Assembly: GCF_000819865.1 (NCBI RefSeq)
Contig: NZ_CDDF01000011.1
Location: 362,875 to 426,874 of the forward strand
Direction of reading: 5' to 3'
Length of the DNA: 64,000 nucleotides
Origin: Aeromonas eucrenophila
GTDB lineage: Bacteria; Pseudomonadota; Gammaproteobacteria; Enterobacterales; Aeromonadaceae
Below are positions 1 to 5,985 of this stretch, piece by piece; the first letter of the stretch is position 1; the number at the start of each line of letters is the position of its first letter. The notes under the pieces are model-generated. The model worked only from the letters and a program-made list of their open reading frames with translations. It was not told the origin of the DNA and did not search any database. A program made the position numbers and the translations under genes.

Positions 1-113
1 CTGAGACTGAGACTGAGACTAACTAGTATTTTAAATTTAACGATATCTGTATGCAACACTCAAATAATGGACAAGTGCTTTTTGTATTTAATTTGACATT
101 GAAAGTTTAAATA
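1..113. other. AT-rich left edge with a short hexamer repeat
   Basis: The first 20 bases are three tandem copies of CTGAGA plus CT. The rest is far more AT-rich than the neighbouring phage genes. A weak plus-strand promoter-like pair (TTGACA at 93-98, TATAAG at 115-120, spacer 16) is visible, but it would fire against the adjacent minus-strand gene. No gene is seen here. Confidence 0.3.
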
Positions 114-425
114 TTATAAGATACTGCCCCTATTAATATGCAACCTGCGCCTACTAAATACGATTTTCAGAATCATTTTTCTCCTCGAGTTAACGTACAG
201 ATCATTACATAACTGCAGCCAGTGATCGGCTATCTCCTCTCCCTGCTTATAACCTGGGAAGTCAGCCAATATCATCTCGCTGGAATGCTCCGTGTAAATG
301 ACCGTCCATACCCATCCGCACACATTAATGTGCTCTCTTTGGTCTATTGGGGATGGCCAGAACTCCTCCCCGATATCTTCCCAAGCAGTAAGTAGCACAA
401 CCCCTCTTGGTTCCATTTCACTCAT
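114..425 (-). CDS. Hypothetical prophage protein downstream of replication gene P
   Basis: This is a 103-residue open frame of unknown function, rich in Trp and acidic residues in its first half and basic near the C-terminus (RRK...SRRRLH). The start at 425 is chosen because its ATG overlaps the TGA of the P-like gene (ATGA), the usual coupling in this operon; a longer frame starting upstream would overlap P heavily. Its position after O and P is where lambdoid phages carry nin-region or other accessory genes. Base composition becomes more AT-rich towards its 3' end, which may mark a separately acquired segment. No domain is recognised. Confidence 0.55.
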   Translation of the reverse strand: MSEMEPRGVVLLTAWEDIGEEFWPSPIDQREHINVCGWVWTVIYTEHSSEMILADFPGYKQGEEIADHWLQLCNDLYVNSRRKMILKIVFSRRRLHINRGSIL

Positions 426-913
426 ACAACTTTCCCCGTCACAATCACTCCCTGGCACGCCTTTTCAGCCAGTACCTGCTGCAGCTCCTTGGCCACAGTG
501 TCCACCGGTACTGATCTCTCCCGCTGGAATACCCGTACTTCTGCTGCCATCTCACAGGCTCGAATTGATATCTGGGGCCTGGCTGCAGCCATAGGCCTTG
601 GTTCAGCACAAGCCTTTACAATTACTCCCCGCACCTCCGCCGGCCGCGGGGCGAACTGCCGATCTGCTTCTTCCCCAAGCTGCAGCACCGCTTCCCGAAT
701 TTGCTGCGCATTGAAGCCCCTGAGTAGGCTCCCCCAGGCCAGCGCCACGCCTCGGGCATTGCTGTCCAGCTGGTTAGCACTGGCGGGCCAGATCCCGGCC
801 ATCAGCGGCAGCAGCTCCTCGGCCAGGAACACTGACATGCGGGCGCTGACCTGCAGAGCATCCCCTGGTGTGCTCAGAGCAGTCGTCTCGCTAGAGCGGA
901 GTGCTGTCGTCAT
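422..913 (-). CDS. Lambda P-like replication protein (helicase loader)
   Basis: This 163-residue protein sits immediately downstream of the O-like initiator and overlaps its 3' end, the classic lambda O-P arrangement. The family recruits the host DnaB helicase to the phage origin. The sequence fits a replication P protein: an N-terminal helical stretch (FLAEELLPLMAGIWPA), an AWGSLLRGF-type central motif and the phrase RPAEVRGVI near residues 90-97. The frame is open far upstream to 1273 on the minus strand, but the ATG at 913 is preferred because the upstream part is a low-complexity Arg/Gly/Ser shadow of the O gene. Assignment rests on position and overall pattern; catalytic motifs are not expected in this family. 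Confidence 0.65.
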   Translation of the reverse strand: MTTALRSSETTALSTPGDALQVSARMSVFLAEELLPLMAGIWPASANQLDSNARGVALAWGSLLRGFNAQQIREAVLQLGEEADRQFAPRPAEVRGVIVKACAEPRPMAAARPQISIRACEMAAEVRVFQRERSVPVDTVAKELQQVLAEKACQGVIVTGKVV

Positions 914-1652
914 AGTCTCCCCTCCCCGACTCTCTGAGTGCCTGAGCGGCTTGCTGGGCAGCCTGGATATTGGCCAGAGGCCTTCGCTGTGCTGCGGTTC
1001 GGAACGAGCTGGCTGCCCGGCGTATCCAGTTGCGCCAGGTCTTCTCCCAGTCCAGCTTGACGGCCTTGGCGCCGGGCAGCGCTTGCCAGTAATCGGCGAA
1101 CGTGGCCGCCTCCAACAGGATCCGCTCTCTGGGGAGCCCCGTCTCCTGGATAGCCCACCTCCCCCACTCCCCTGGAAGTCTCCAGTCATTCGGCAAACGG
1201 GTACCTCGTCGCGGCGCCCCACTGTCAGGACGTTTTTCCCCCTGGGGGGATACAGGGGGGATCTTTGGATCAATGACGGGATCTAAAGAGTTACTGATTC
1301 TATGTGCATCTCCTGCACCACCCCCTAGTGCAGCTCCTGCACTACCCTGGTGAATCTCCTGCACCTCTGGATGTGCAGCTCCTGCACTATCCAATGTCAG
1401 CACATAGACGTTCGATCTCTTCCCTTGAGGCCCTATCCGAGACTCCTTTGTCAGGAGCCCCACTTCACAGAGTGCGTCGATATGGTTAATCACTGAACGT
1501 CGAGAGATCTCACACTGATCCGCGATGTGTTGGTATGACGGCCAGCACTCGCCGGTATCGCTGGCGTTGTCCGCCAGCTTGATCAGCACGAGCTTCCGCA
1601 GCGGATTGCCTACCTTGATACTCATGGCCTTGGCCATCAGGAGCATGCTCAT
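891..1652 (-). CDS. Lambda O-like replication initiator with N-terminal winged helix
   Basis: This is a 253-residue phage replication protein. Residues about 1-90 form a helix-turn-helix/winged-helix domain of the helix_turn_helix_36 kind (CWPSYQHIADQCEISRRSV, then a basic wing region). A Pro/Gly/Ala-rich linker follows, then a C-terminal domain with the DWEKTWRNWIRRA signature seen in phage initiators. The start at 1652 (MSMLLMAK) is preferred because that ATG overlaps the TGA of a 28-codon ORF upstream. The linker-coding DNA holds four iterons (1304-1387), exactly where lambda carries its origin inside gene O. Inferred role: bind the iterons and load the P-like protein and host DnaB. Confidence 0.75.
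   Translation of the reverse strand: MSMLLMAKAMSIKVGNPLRKLVLIKLADNASDTGECWPSYQHIADQCEISRRSVINHIDALCEVGLLTKESRIGPQGKRSNVYVLTLDSAGAAHPEVQEIHQGSAGAALGGGAGDAHRISNSLDPVIDPKIPPVSPQGEKRPDSGAPRRGTRLPNDWRLPGEWGRWAIQETGLPRERILLEAATFADYWQALPGAKAVKLDWEKTWRNWIRRAASSFRTAAQRRPLANIQAAQQAAQALRESGRGDYDDSTPL
1304..1387. other. Candidate phage replication origin: four iterons inside the O gene
   Basis: Four 15-bp units lie at 1304-1318, 1328-1342, 1350-1364 and 1373-1387, spaced 22-24 bp apart. Units 2 and 4 are identical (GTGCAGCTCCTGCAC), an inverted repeat GTGCAG/CTGCAC around CTC. Units 1 and 3 differ by one or two bases in the left arm. A more AT-rich stretch follows at about 1259-1303, on the O-gene-downstream side, as in lambda where an AT-rich segment flanks four iterons. 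The repeats are seen directly; function as an origin is inferred from the lambda parallel. Confidence 0.7.
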
Positions 1653-1735
1653 GCCGCCCTCCCCTGCTCGAGCAGTGAGGAGCGGCTGCAATGGCGCAAT
1701 AGCTCGGCCCCAAGGGCCTGGGTTGTCTTGGTCAT
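1649..1735 (-). CDS. 28-residue ORF translationally coupled to the O gene
   Basis: A short frame starts with ATG at 1735 behind the element's recurrent initiation context (AGGACCCAACA before ATG). It encodes 28 residues and stops with a TGA that overlaps the ATG of the O-like gene. It is in a different frame from O. It may act mainly as a coupling leader that sets the rate of O translation; the peptide itself is not recognised. Confidence 0.45.
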   Translation of the reverse strand: MTKTTQALGAELLRHCSRSSLLEQGRAA

Positions 1736-1784
1736 TGTTGGGTCCTGTGGTGTTCTGCCCGGTGGTTAGGCGGGCAGGTTGTAG

Positions 1785-2003
1785 CTATGCGCTAGGTTGA
1801 GCCTCAGCACGTTCAGCGGTGCGGGCCTGCAGCTCGCGGGCAAGGCGCAGGGCCTGCCGGTCAGTACCTGCAGCGTGCGCAGTCGGGATAAGTGCTGTAT
1901 CCAGCTCGAGCGCCAGTTCGTGGATCACCGCCTTCAAAACGATGTTGTCCCGATCGCTGACGTGCTGTGACGCCGGGCGCGGCGGCCTGAGTTGTGTAGT
2001 CAT
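1785..2003 (-). CDS. Hypothetical small prophage protein
   Basis: A 72-residue, Ala- and Arg-rich, mostly helical protein with no recognised domain. The start has a strong Shine-Dalgarno (GGAGG, a few bases upstream of ATG at 2003) embedded in the last codons of the preceding gene, so the two are likely coupled. It belongs to the cro-O-P operon and lies where lambdoid phages have cII or small accessory genes, but it does not look like a helix-turn-helix activator. Confidence 0.6.
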   Translation of the reverse strand: MTTQLRPPRPASQHVSDRDNIVLKAVIHELALELDTALIPTAHAAGTDRQALRLARELQARTAERAEAQPSA

Positions 2004-2006
2004 GGG

Positions 2007-2396
2007 TTACCTCCTGAGAACGAAATCGATGAGCTTTTGCAGAGGGCGCTTGGGGCGCTCTACTTCGTAGGTTTCCTCATCGAGGTGGGTGAAGGTGAGT
2101 AGCCCGCGCTCGGGCAAGCCGGAGCCCTCCAGGATCTCCTCCACGGTGACAAGGGGGTAGCCCTGTTCGATGAGGCTTCGATTGGCGCGTTTGACGGCCC
2201 TCGTCAGGATCTGGGGTTCATGCTGTGATATAGCCCTGAGCAGGAGCAGCAGCGAGGTGCGAGCGAATGCGGTTTCGGTCAGCTGGAGCTCAGCGCCGAC
2301 TTCTTGCCACACCTGGCGATGGGCTGGGGTGCCGCGCACTTTCAGCGCGGGGATCACATCGAGCTTGGCATGATCAGGTAATGCTGGTCGTCCCAT
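2007..2396 (-). CDS. Hypothetical prophage early protein in the cII position
   Basis: A 129-residue protein beginning MGRPALPDHAKLDVIPALKV, between cro and the replication genes. Position would suggest a CII-like activator, but I do not see a clear helix-turn-helix and do not recognise the family. The C-terminal part (residues 85-129) is charged and ends in a basic segment (RPKRPLQKLIDFVLRR). Translation starts behind the element-specific context GAGGACCAACACA before ATG. A DNA-binding or regulatory role is plausible from position only. Confidence 0.6.
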   Translation of the reverse strand: MGRPALPDHAKLDVIPALKVRGTPAHRQVWQEVGAELQLTETAFARTSLLLLLRAISQHEPQILTRAVKRANRSLIEQGYPLVTVEEILEGSGLPERGLLTFTHLDEETYEVERPKRPLQKLIDFVLRR

Positions 2397-2434
2397 TGTG
2401 TTGGTCCTCTAGTGGTTATGACTCAGGCCGGTGG

Positions 2435-2653
2435 TCAGGCGGCCTGTTGGGTGGGGAGCTCCTGGGTTTTGTTCAGGAGGGGGTAATCCTCAAGTCCGAG
2501 CCGCAGCTCACCATTACTGGCGATGACAAAGCTGACTGCGTGCTGGGCCGGGATCACATCGCCCCACTTCACAGCGAGGCTGCGGGAGATGCCGATGGCC
2601 TTCATTGCGCGGGCCATGTTGCCGAAATACTCAATCACTTCGCGTTTCTTCAT
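2435..2653 (-). CDS. Cro-like repressor
   Basis: A 72-residue protein starting MKKREVIEYFGN, with AMKAIGISRSLAVKWGDVIP forming a helix-turn-helix of the P22-Cro/DicC type. It is the first gene of the leftward (minus-strand) early operon and diverges from the cI-like gene at 2786, which fits a Cro that antagonises the repressor at the shared operators. The start is preceded by AGGACCCGACCA, the recurrent context. A promoter with TTGAAT (2717-2722) and TACGAT (2694-2699), spacer 17 on the minus strand, overlaps a candidate operator. Confidence 0.8.
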   Translation of the reverse strand: MKKREVIEYFGNMARAMKAIGISRSLAVKWGDVIPAQHAVSFVIASNGELRLGLEDYPLLNKTQELPTQQAA

Positions 2654-2683
2654 TGGTCGGGTCCTTGGTATAGGTCATTGGCA

Positions 2684-2722
2684 ATCGTTCACTATCGTAA
2701 CCACTAACAATCCAACATTCAA
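2684..2722 (-). promoter_or_regulatory. Candidate PR-type promoter and operator for the cro operon
   Basis: On the minus strand, TTGAAT (2722-2717) and TACGAT (2699-2694) are 17 bp apart. The plus-strand 14-mer at 2684-2697, ATCGTTCACTATCG, overlaps the -10 and matches two further sites at 3517-3530 and 3551-3564 (consensus ATCGTTCNCKATMG). A weaker relative, GAGAACGA, is at 2731-2738. The sites are seen directly; binding by the CI/Cro pair is inferred. Confidence 0.55.
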
Positions 2723-2785
2723 CAACCAATGAGAACGACATGCATCATAAAATTTGTTCATAATCGATAACTTGCAGCAGGCGAC

Positions 2786-3397
2786 ATGAAACCTTCATTT
2801 AACGAACGAGTCAGAGCGAGAATGGAAGAACAAGGTCTTGGCGTCTCTGAGATAGCCAGGAGGGCAGGTATATCCAAATCCCTGGTATCGAACCTTCTAA
2901 GCAACCCTCTGAAAGACGTTCGGGTTTCCACCTTATTCGGTCTTGCAAAGGCTCTGTCCGTAGATCCTATTGAGCTGTACACCGGCCGCCCGTCTATTGA
3001 GGTGGTTAGTGACTTGGTGAATAGCGTTTATCGGATTCCAGTGTTCACCATTGATGAGGTGCTGCAACATCCGACTGACTCACTTCCTCTTGTAAGCTCA
3101 GACCGTATGCTTCTCACCGATATGCCTGGTGCGCTTATTGGGGTTGAAGCGCCAAACGACCAGCTATCCAAGCAAGGGATAGTGCAAGGTGATGTTTGTG
3201 TGATCGATCTCGGGGTCAATACGATTGAAGCCGATGCAGTGCTGCTAGTGCAATTAAGTCGGGCTAACCAAGCCAAGCTTCTGAGGGCTATACCTGCCAT
3301 AGAGGGATGGGCCTTTGGAGTTGATGATGAACGCCTTCCGGTCATCTCCGCTAAAGATGTGATCATCCTTGGGAGGATGGTAGAGCGTAGAGGCTAA
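2786..3397 (+). CDS. CI-like prophage repressor with a peptidase-like but apparently inactive C-domain
   Basis: A 203-residue repressor. Residues about 18-45 form an XRE helix-turn-helix (LGVSEIARRAGISKSLVSNLL). The C-terminal half resembles the LexA/CI S24 fold (GIVQGDVCVID, then AVLLVQLSR and RLPVISAKDVIILGRMV). When aligned by its GD motif, the position of the catalytic Ser carries Gln and the catalytic Lys position carries Ala, so self-cleavage looks unlikely. This is my own alignment by eye. The gene lies between two operator clusters, as lambda cI lies between OR and OL, and is closed by a terminator at 3457. Confidence 0.8.
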   Translation: MKPSFNERVRARMEEQGLGVSEIARRAGISKSLVSNLLSNPLKDVRVSTLFGLAKALSVDPIELYTGRPSIEVVSDLVNSVYRIPVFTIDEVLQHPTDSLPLVSSDRMLLTDMPGALIGVEAPNDQLSKQGIVQGDVCVIDLGVNTIEADAVLLVQLSRANQAKLLRAIPAIEGWAFGVDDERLPVISAKDVIILGRMVERRG

Positions 3398-3456
3398 TCC
3401 ATCGCCCTATGACCAACTAACCCACGGCCTATGGCCACCTGCTAACCCTGCTCAAG

Positions 3457-3485
3457 AAGCCCCGCCACTAAGCGGGGCTTTTTTT
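3457..3485 (+). terminator. Rho-independent terminator of the cI-like gene
   Basis: The hairpin AAGCCCCGC-CACTA-(A)GCGGGGCTT is followed by a run of T, 60 bp after the repressor stop. Confidence 0.85.
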
Positions 3486-3497
3486 ATTTGAAAAATT

Positions 3498-3564
3498 CAC
3501 GATCGTGTATTGACCAATCGTTCCCGATCGATAACAATCATTTCCGTCAACTATCGAGAACGAT
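3498..3564 (+). promoter_or_regulatory. Candidate PL-type promoter with operators
   Basis: TTGACC (3510-3515) and AACAAT (3533-3538) are 17 bp apart. Operator-like 14-mers lie in the spacer (3517-3530, ATCGTTCCCGATCG) and just downstream on the opposite strand (3551-3564, reading ATCGTTCTCGATAG). A perfect 10-bp palindrome CACGATCGTG is at 3498-3507. Together these mirror lambda OL and would let the repressor silence the long rightward operon. Confidence 0.55.
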
Positions 3565-3634
3565 CTGATGACAGCTCGATAGACGCGATACAAAACAGCC
3601 TAAAGCCAGTTTCAACCAGACCAGAGGACCAACC

Positions 3635-3814
3635 ATGAAAGTGAATGACCCTGTGCAGTACACCAACCCCCGGACCCGCGTCACCGTGTCGGCGGTGATC
3701 ACCAACATCACTGATCTGGGCAAGCGCCGCGGTGGTGGCCTGTTCTACACCGTCAAAACCGAGGCCGGTAAAGAACACCGTGCCCGTGCAGCCAGCTTGC
3801 AAGCGGCTGCGTAG
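3635..3814 (+). CDS. Small basic prophage protein, first gene of the rightward operon
   Basis: A 59-residue protein (MKVNDPVQYTNPRTRVTV...) with a short beta-rich body and an Ala-rich basic tail (KEHRARAASLQAAA). It is the first gene after the PL-like promoter, the position where lambda has N, but no arginine-rich N-type motif is evident at the N-terminus. The start has the recurrent context GAGGACCAACC before ATG. Function unknown. Confidence 0.6.
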   Translation: MKVNDPVQYTNPRTRVTVSAVITNITDLGKRRGGGLFYTVKTEAGKEHRARAASLQAAA

Positions 3815-4052
3815 CGAGTCGCTCCCGCCGAGTGCGGGAGCACTCAACCGCATGAGCATTGCCTCAGTGCTCAACCGGTTGAACTGAACCATCGACCACC
3901 AGCAACAGGACCCGCCCTTAACCAGGGAAAGTAGAAGGCGCCTGACCAGCGCGTAAGAACGACAAAGCCCCGCACAGGGCGGGGCTTTGTCGGACCAGGG
4001 AACCACCCCCAGTCATTGTGCCGAGGGACCAACCCCAGCAACAGGACCCAGC
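3815..4052. other. Leader region with two strong hairpins
   Basis: An 8-bp stem with a 5-base loop is at 3821-3841 (GCTCCCGC/GCGGGAGC), with no T-run. A 13-bp stem is at 3961-3991 (GACAAAGCCCCGC/GCGGGGCTTTGTC) and ends in only three T. The second could be a weak terminator that is passed by antitermination. No convincing gene is seen. Confidence 0.45.
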
Positions 4053-4361
4053 ATGAATATGAATAGTCAGGTGGGTATTAGCGAGGACCAACTCGCCAAC
4101 AGGAGTGAATGTACCATGACCAAGCGCATTTTTTCCAGAGCCGCAAAACGCGCCGACCAGATGATTGTGGCCTTCGCCGACAGGCTGAACGGTAACGCAG
4201 CACGCCGTCGCGCACTTAAACAGCGCCTCTTTGTGGCCATGCTGGCCGCTGAGCAACACCACATCGTTGCCGCTCGAGCTGCCCAGCTTCGCAATACCGG
4301 CTTCACCAAGCACAGCGCCCTCCTCCACTGGCGCGCCGAGTTCCACCGCAACGCCGTCTGA
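4053..4361 (+). CDS. Hypothetical basic prophage protein
   Basis: A 102-residue Arg/Ala-rich protein. The frame is open from 3987, but the start at 4053 is preferred because it carries the recurrent context AGGACCCAGC before ATG; an alternative ATG at 4119 (MTKRIFSRAAKRADQ) is also possible. The centre is strongly helical and basic (RRRALKQRLFVAML...RAAQLR), which could suit nucleic-acid binding, but no family is recognised. Confidence 0.5.
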   Translation: MNMNSQVGISEDQLANRSECTMTKRIFSRAAKRADQMIVAFADRLNGNAARRRALKQRLFVAMLAAEQHHIVAARAAQLRNTGFTKHSALLHWRAEFHRNAV

Positions 4362-4651
4362 CCCGGGTCTGGCGCTTCCCTCATAGCGCCGAAGCCAAAG
4401 CCTCTTTCTCAAGCACCGCAAGGATGCTTTGGCTTCGCTCACGCCAAATTCGGCTGAGCTCGCTCTTTAACAACCAGGATTGGGCAGTCACCACTCGTAA
4501 TTTGCTGGCCCGGCAAATCCCCGCTAACCCGTTCAAACCGGAATGCAGGGCTGGAAGGTGACAAGGTGCCGGCTTCCGAGCCGGTATCCGAAGGTGGCTC
4601 CGCTGTAGCCGTGGCCACCTTCGGATAACCACATATCACGAGGCTTTGAAT
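4362..4651 (+). other. Structured leader with a boxA-like (nut-type) element
   Basis: This 290-bp gene-free stretch holds an 11-bp inverted repeat (4391-4401/4426-4436), a near-perfect boxA (CGCTCTTTAACAA at 4461-4473, close to the rRNA and lambda boxA), a small stem ATTTGC/GCAAAT about 30 bp after it, and an 11-bp stem (4588-4598/4614-4624). The arrangement suggests transcript antitermination or a structured leader ahead of the rightward operon. Confidence 0.5.
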
Positions 4652-4885
4652 ATGAAAGACCAAACCGAGAAATCTCCCTCGAATGAGCCGACCCCTCTTC
4701 GCTTCATTCGAATGCGTGAGGTCACCAAGAAAACAGGACTTTGTAAGTCCAGCATCTACGAACTGATAAACAAGAAAGATTTTCCTCAGCCCGTCCACCT
4801 ATCTGCCAGGTCAGTTGCCTTCATCGAATCCGAAGTTGAGGGTTGGATGGCGGATCGCATCTCAGCAAGTCGCAATAGCAAGTAG
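4652..4885 (+). CDS. AlpA-family excisionase-like regulator
   Basis: A 77-residue protein with the MerR-like AlpA helix-turn-helix: RFIRMREVTKKTGLCKSSIYELINKKDFPQPV, followed by the wing SARSVAFIESEVEGWM. AlpA proteins act as excision factors or activators of element genes. The ATG at 4652 is chosen over an in-frame TTG two codons upstream. It sits early in the rightward operon, well away from int, so a regulatory role is as likely as excision. Confidence 0.75.
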   Translation: MKDQTEKSPSNEPTPLRFIRMREVTKKTGLCKSSIYELINKKDFPQPVHLSARSVAFIESEVEGWMADRISASRNSK

Positions 4886-4912
4886 CAACCAGAACCACCA
4901 CAGGACCCGACC

Positions 4913-5197
4913 ATGAAAAAGCGTACCGACCAAAGCAACCTGACCATCCCCCCGCTCAATGACGCATGCCGCAAGCGCCTGCGCCAGTTGCGTGAGCACC
5001 TCGGTCTGAGCCGGCCGAAGTTCGCCGACATGCTGGGCATCCCGCCCACCACGCTCAAGAACTACGAGCTGAACTACCGGGAAATCAGCGGCGGCACCCT
5101 GCTGTTGATAGCACAGCACCCCGAGCTCTCATCCCACTTCGCCTGGCTGACAACTGGACAGGGGAATGGGCCCGCTAAGTTGGAGACATCAGAATGA
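4913..5197 (+). CDS. XRE-type helix-turn-helix regulator
   Basis: A 94-residue protein with a helix-turn-helix at about residues 28-50 (LGLSRPKFADMLGIPPTTLKNYE). It begins behind the recurrent context AGGACCCGACC before ATG, and its stop overlaps the start of the next gene (ATGA), so the two are coupled. It is probably an operon-internal regulator of the prophage. Target unknown. Confidence 0.7.
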   Translation: MKKRTDQSNLTIPPLNDACRKRLRQLREHLGLSRPKFADMLGIPPTTLKNYELNYREISGGTLLLIAQHPELSSHFAWLTTGQGNGPAKLETSE

Positions 5198-5496
5198 AGA
5201 TTCTTGGCCTCACTAACCCTCGCAGTGTCGAGAACATCGCTGTCCAGCGCAGAGTCGTGTCCATTCACATGCAGAACGATGGGATTGGCGATCGCCGGTT
5301 CGCCCCCGAAGTTGCACAAGCTCTTCGGGAGATTGCACAAGCCCTGGACGATGGCCTCATTGGTAACGAAGCCGCAGATTTTCTAAGGAGCTCCGGAGGA
5401 ACGGAAATCACCATGCACGGTTATAGCCTCTTTCTCGGCTCCCTCTCAAACACGAGTTCACGCTTTGGAGCATCAAATGAAACAGATAGGAGCTGA
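5194..5496 (+). CDS. Hypothetical prophage protein
   Basis: A 100-residue protein with no recognised domain. Residues about 30-66 look helical (APEVAQALREIAQALDDGLIGNEAADFL). The ATG overlaps the stop of the XRE gene. Its last 25 codons overlap, on the opposite strand, the 3' end of the zinc-ribbon gene at 5421-5699, so its native C-terminus may have been altered when that gene arrived. Confidence 0.5.
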   Translation: MKILGLTNPRSVENIAVQRRVVSIHMQNDGIGDRRFAPEVAQALREIAQALDDGLIGNEAADFLRSSGGTEITMHGYSLFLGSLSNTSSRFGASNETDRS

Positions 5497-5699
5497 TCGT
5501 CTGGGGTTTCTTTAATCCACTCCTGAATCGTAAGGAGCCTATGGGAATCACCATTTCTCTCCAACTCTGACCCTGCCGAGTTTGAAACTTCATATTCACC
5601 ACAGTTTGAGCAGGTGAAGAACTTCCTATTGCTGTGATCTGTTGCTACGGCCAAAGCCTCCTCTCCACAGAGGCAACACGTCATAGGACTCAGCTTCAT
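5421..5699 (-). CDS. Small zinc-ribbon protein (moron-like, antisense to the early operon)
   Basis: A 92-residue protein with two CxxC pairs: CCLCG near residue 8 and CSNCG near residue 31, a typical zinc ribbon. The rest is hydrophilic. It is the only minus-strand gene inside the rightward operon and is flanked by sequence richer in AT than its neighbours, both signs of a separately acquired cargo gene. A ribosome site (AAGGTG) precedes the ATG. Family and function are not recognised. Confidence 0.6.
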   Translation of the reverse strand: MKLSPMTCCLCGEEALAVATDHSNRKFFTCSNCGEYEVSNSAGSELERNGDSHRLLTIQEWIKETPDDQLLSVSFDAPKRELVFEREPRKRL

Positions 5700-5791
5700 A
5701 AACGCACCTTTTTGGTTGTGTCATTTGGAACAACCTCGCACGAAACCGTAAATGGGGCAATACCAGCCCTCCCCCGACCAAGGACCCGACC

Positions 5792-5983
5792 ATGAAACAA
5801 CTCACCGAAGCCCAGGTGATGGGCTTTCGCGGCTCAATGCCACCCCGCACTGAGCACCGCTACAGCGTGAACGTCGAACCCGGTACCGAAGAACGCCGGG
5901 CTGCCCATCATCGCACCGCCACCCGTCGCGCTATCGAGGAGTACCACGAGGAGCGCGCCCTACGGCTTGAAATGGGGATCTAG
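5792..5983 (+). CDS. Hypothetical small prophage protein
   Basis: A 63-residue charged protein rich in Arg, Glu and His (ERRAAHHRTATRRAIEEYHEERALR). It starts behind AGGACCCGACC and ends two bases before the next gene, so the pair is coupled. No domain is recognised. Confidence 0.6.
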   Translation: MKQLTEAQVMGFRGSMPPRTEHRYSVNVEPGTEERRAAHHRTATRRAIEEYHEERALRLEMGI

Positions 5984-5985
5984 CC

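Noticed and set aside
1304-1387. The repeats as a CRISPR array
   Set aside because: Units are 15 bp with 7-9 bp spacers and lie inside a coding gene; they fit iterons. No CRISPR array or cas gene was found in the window.
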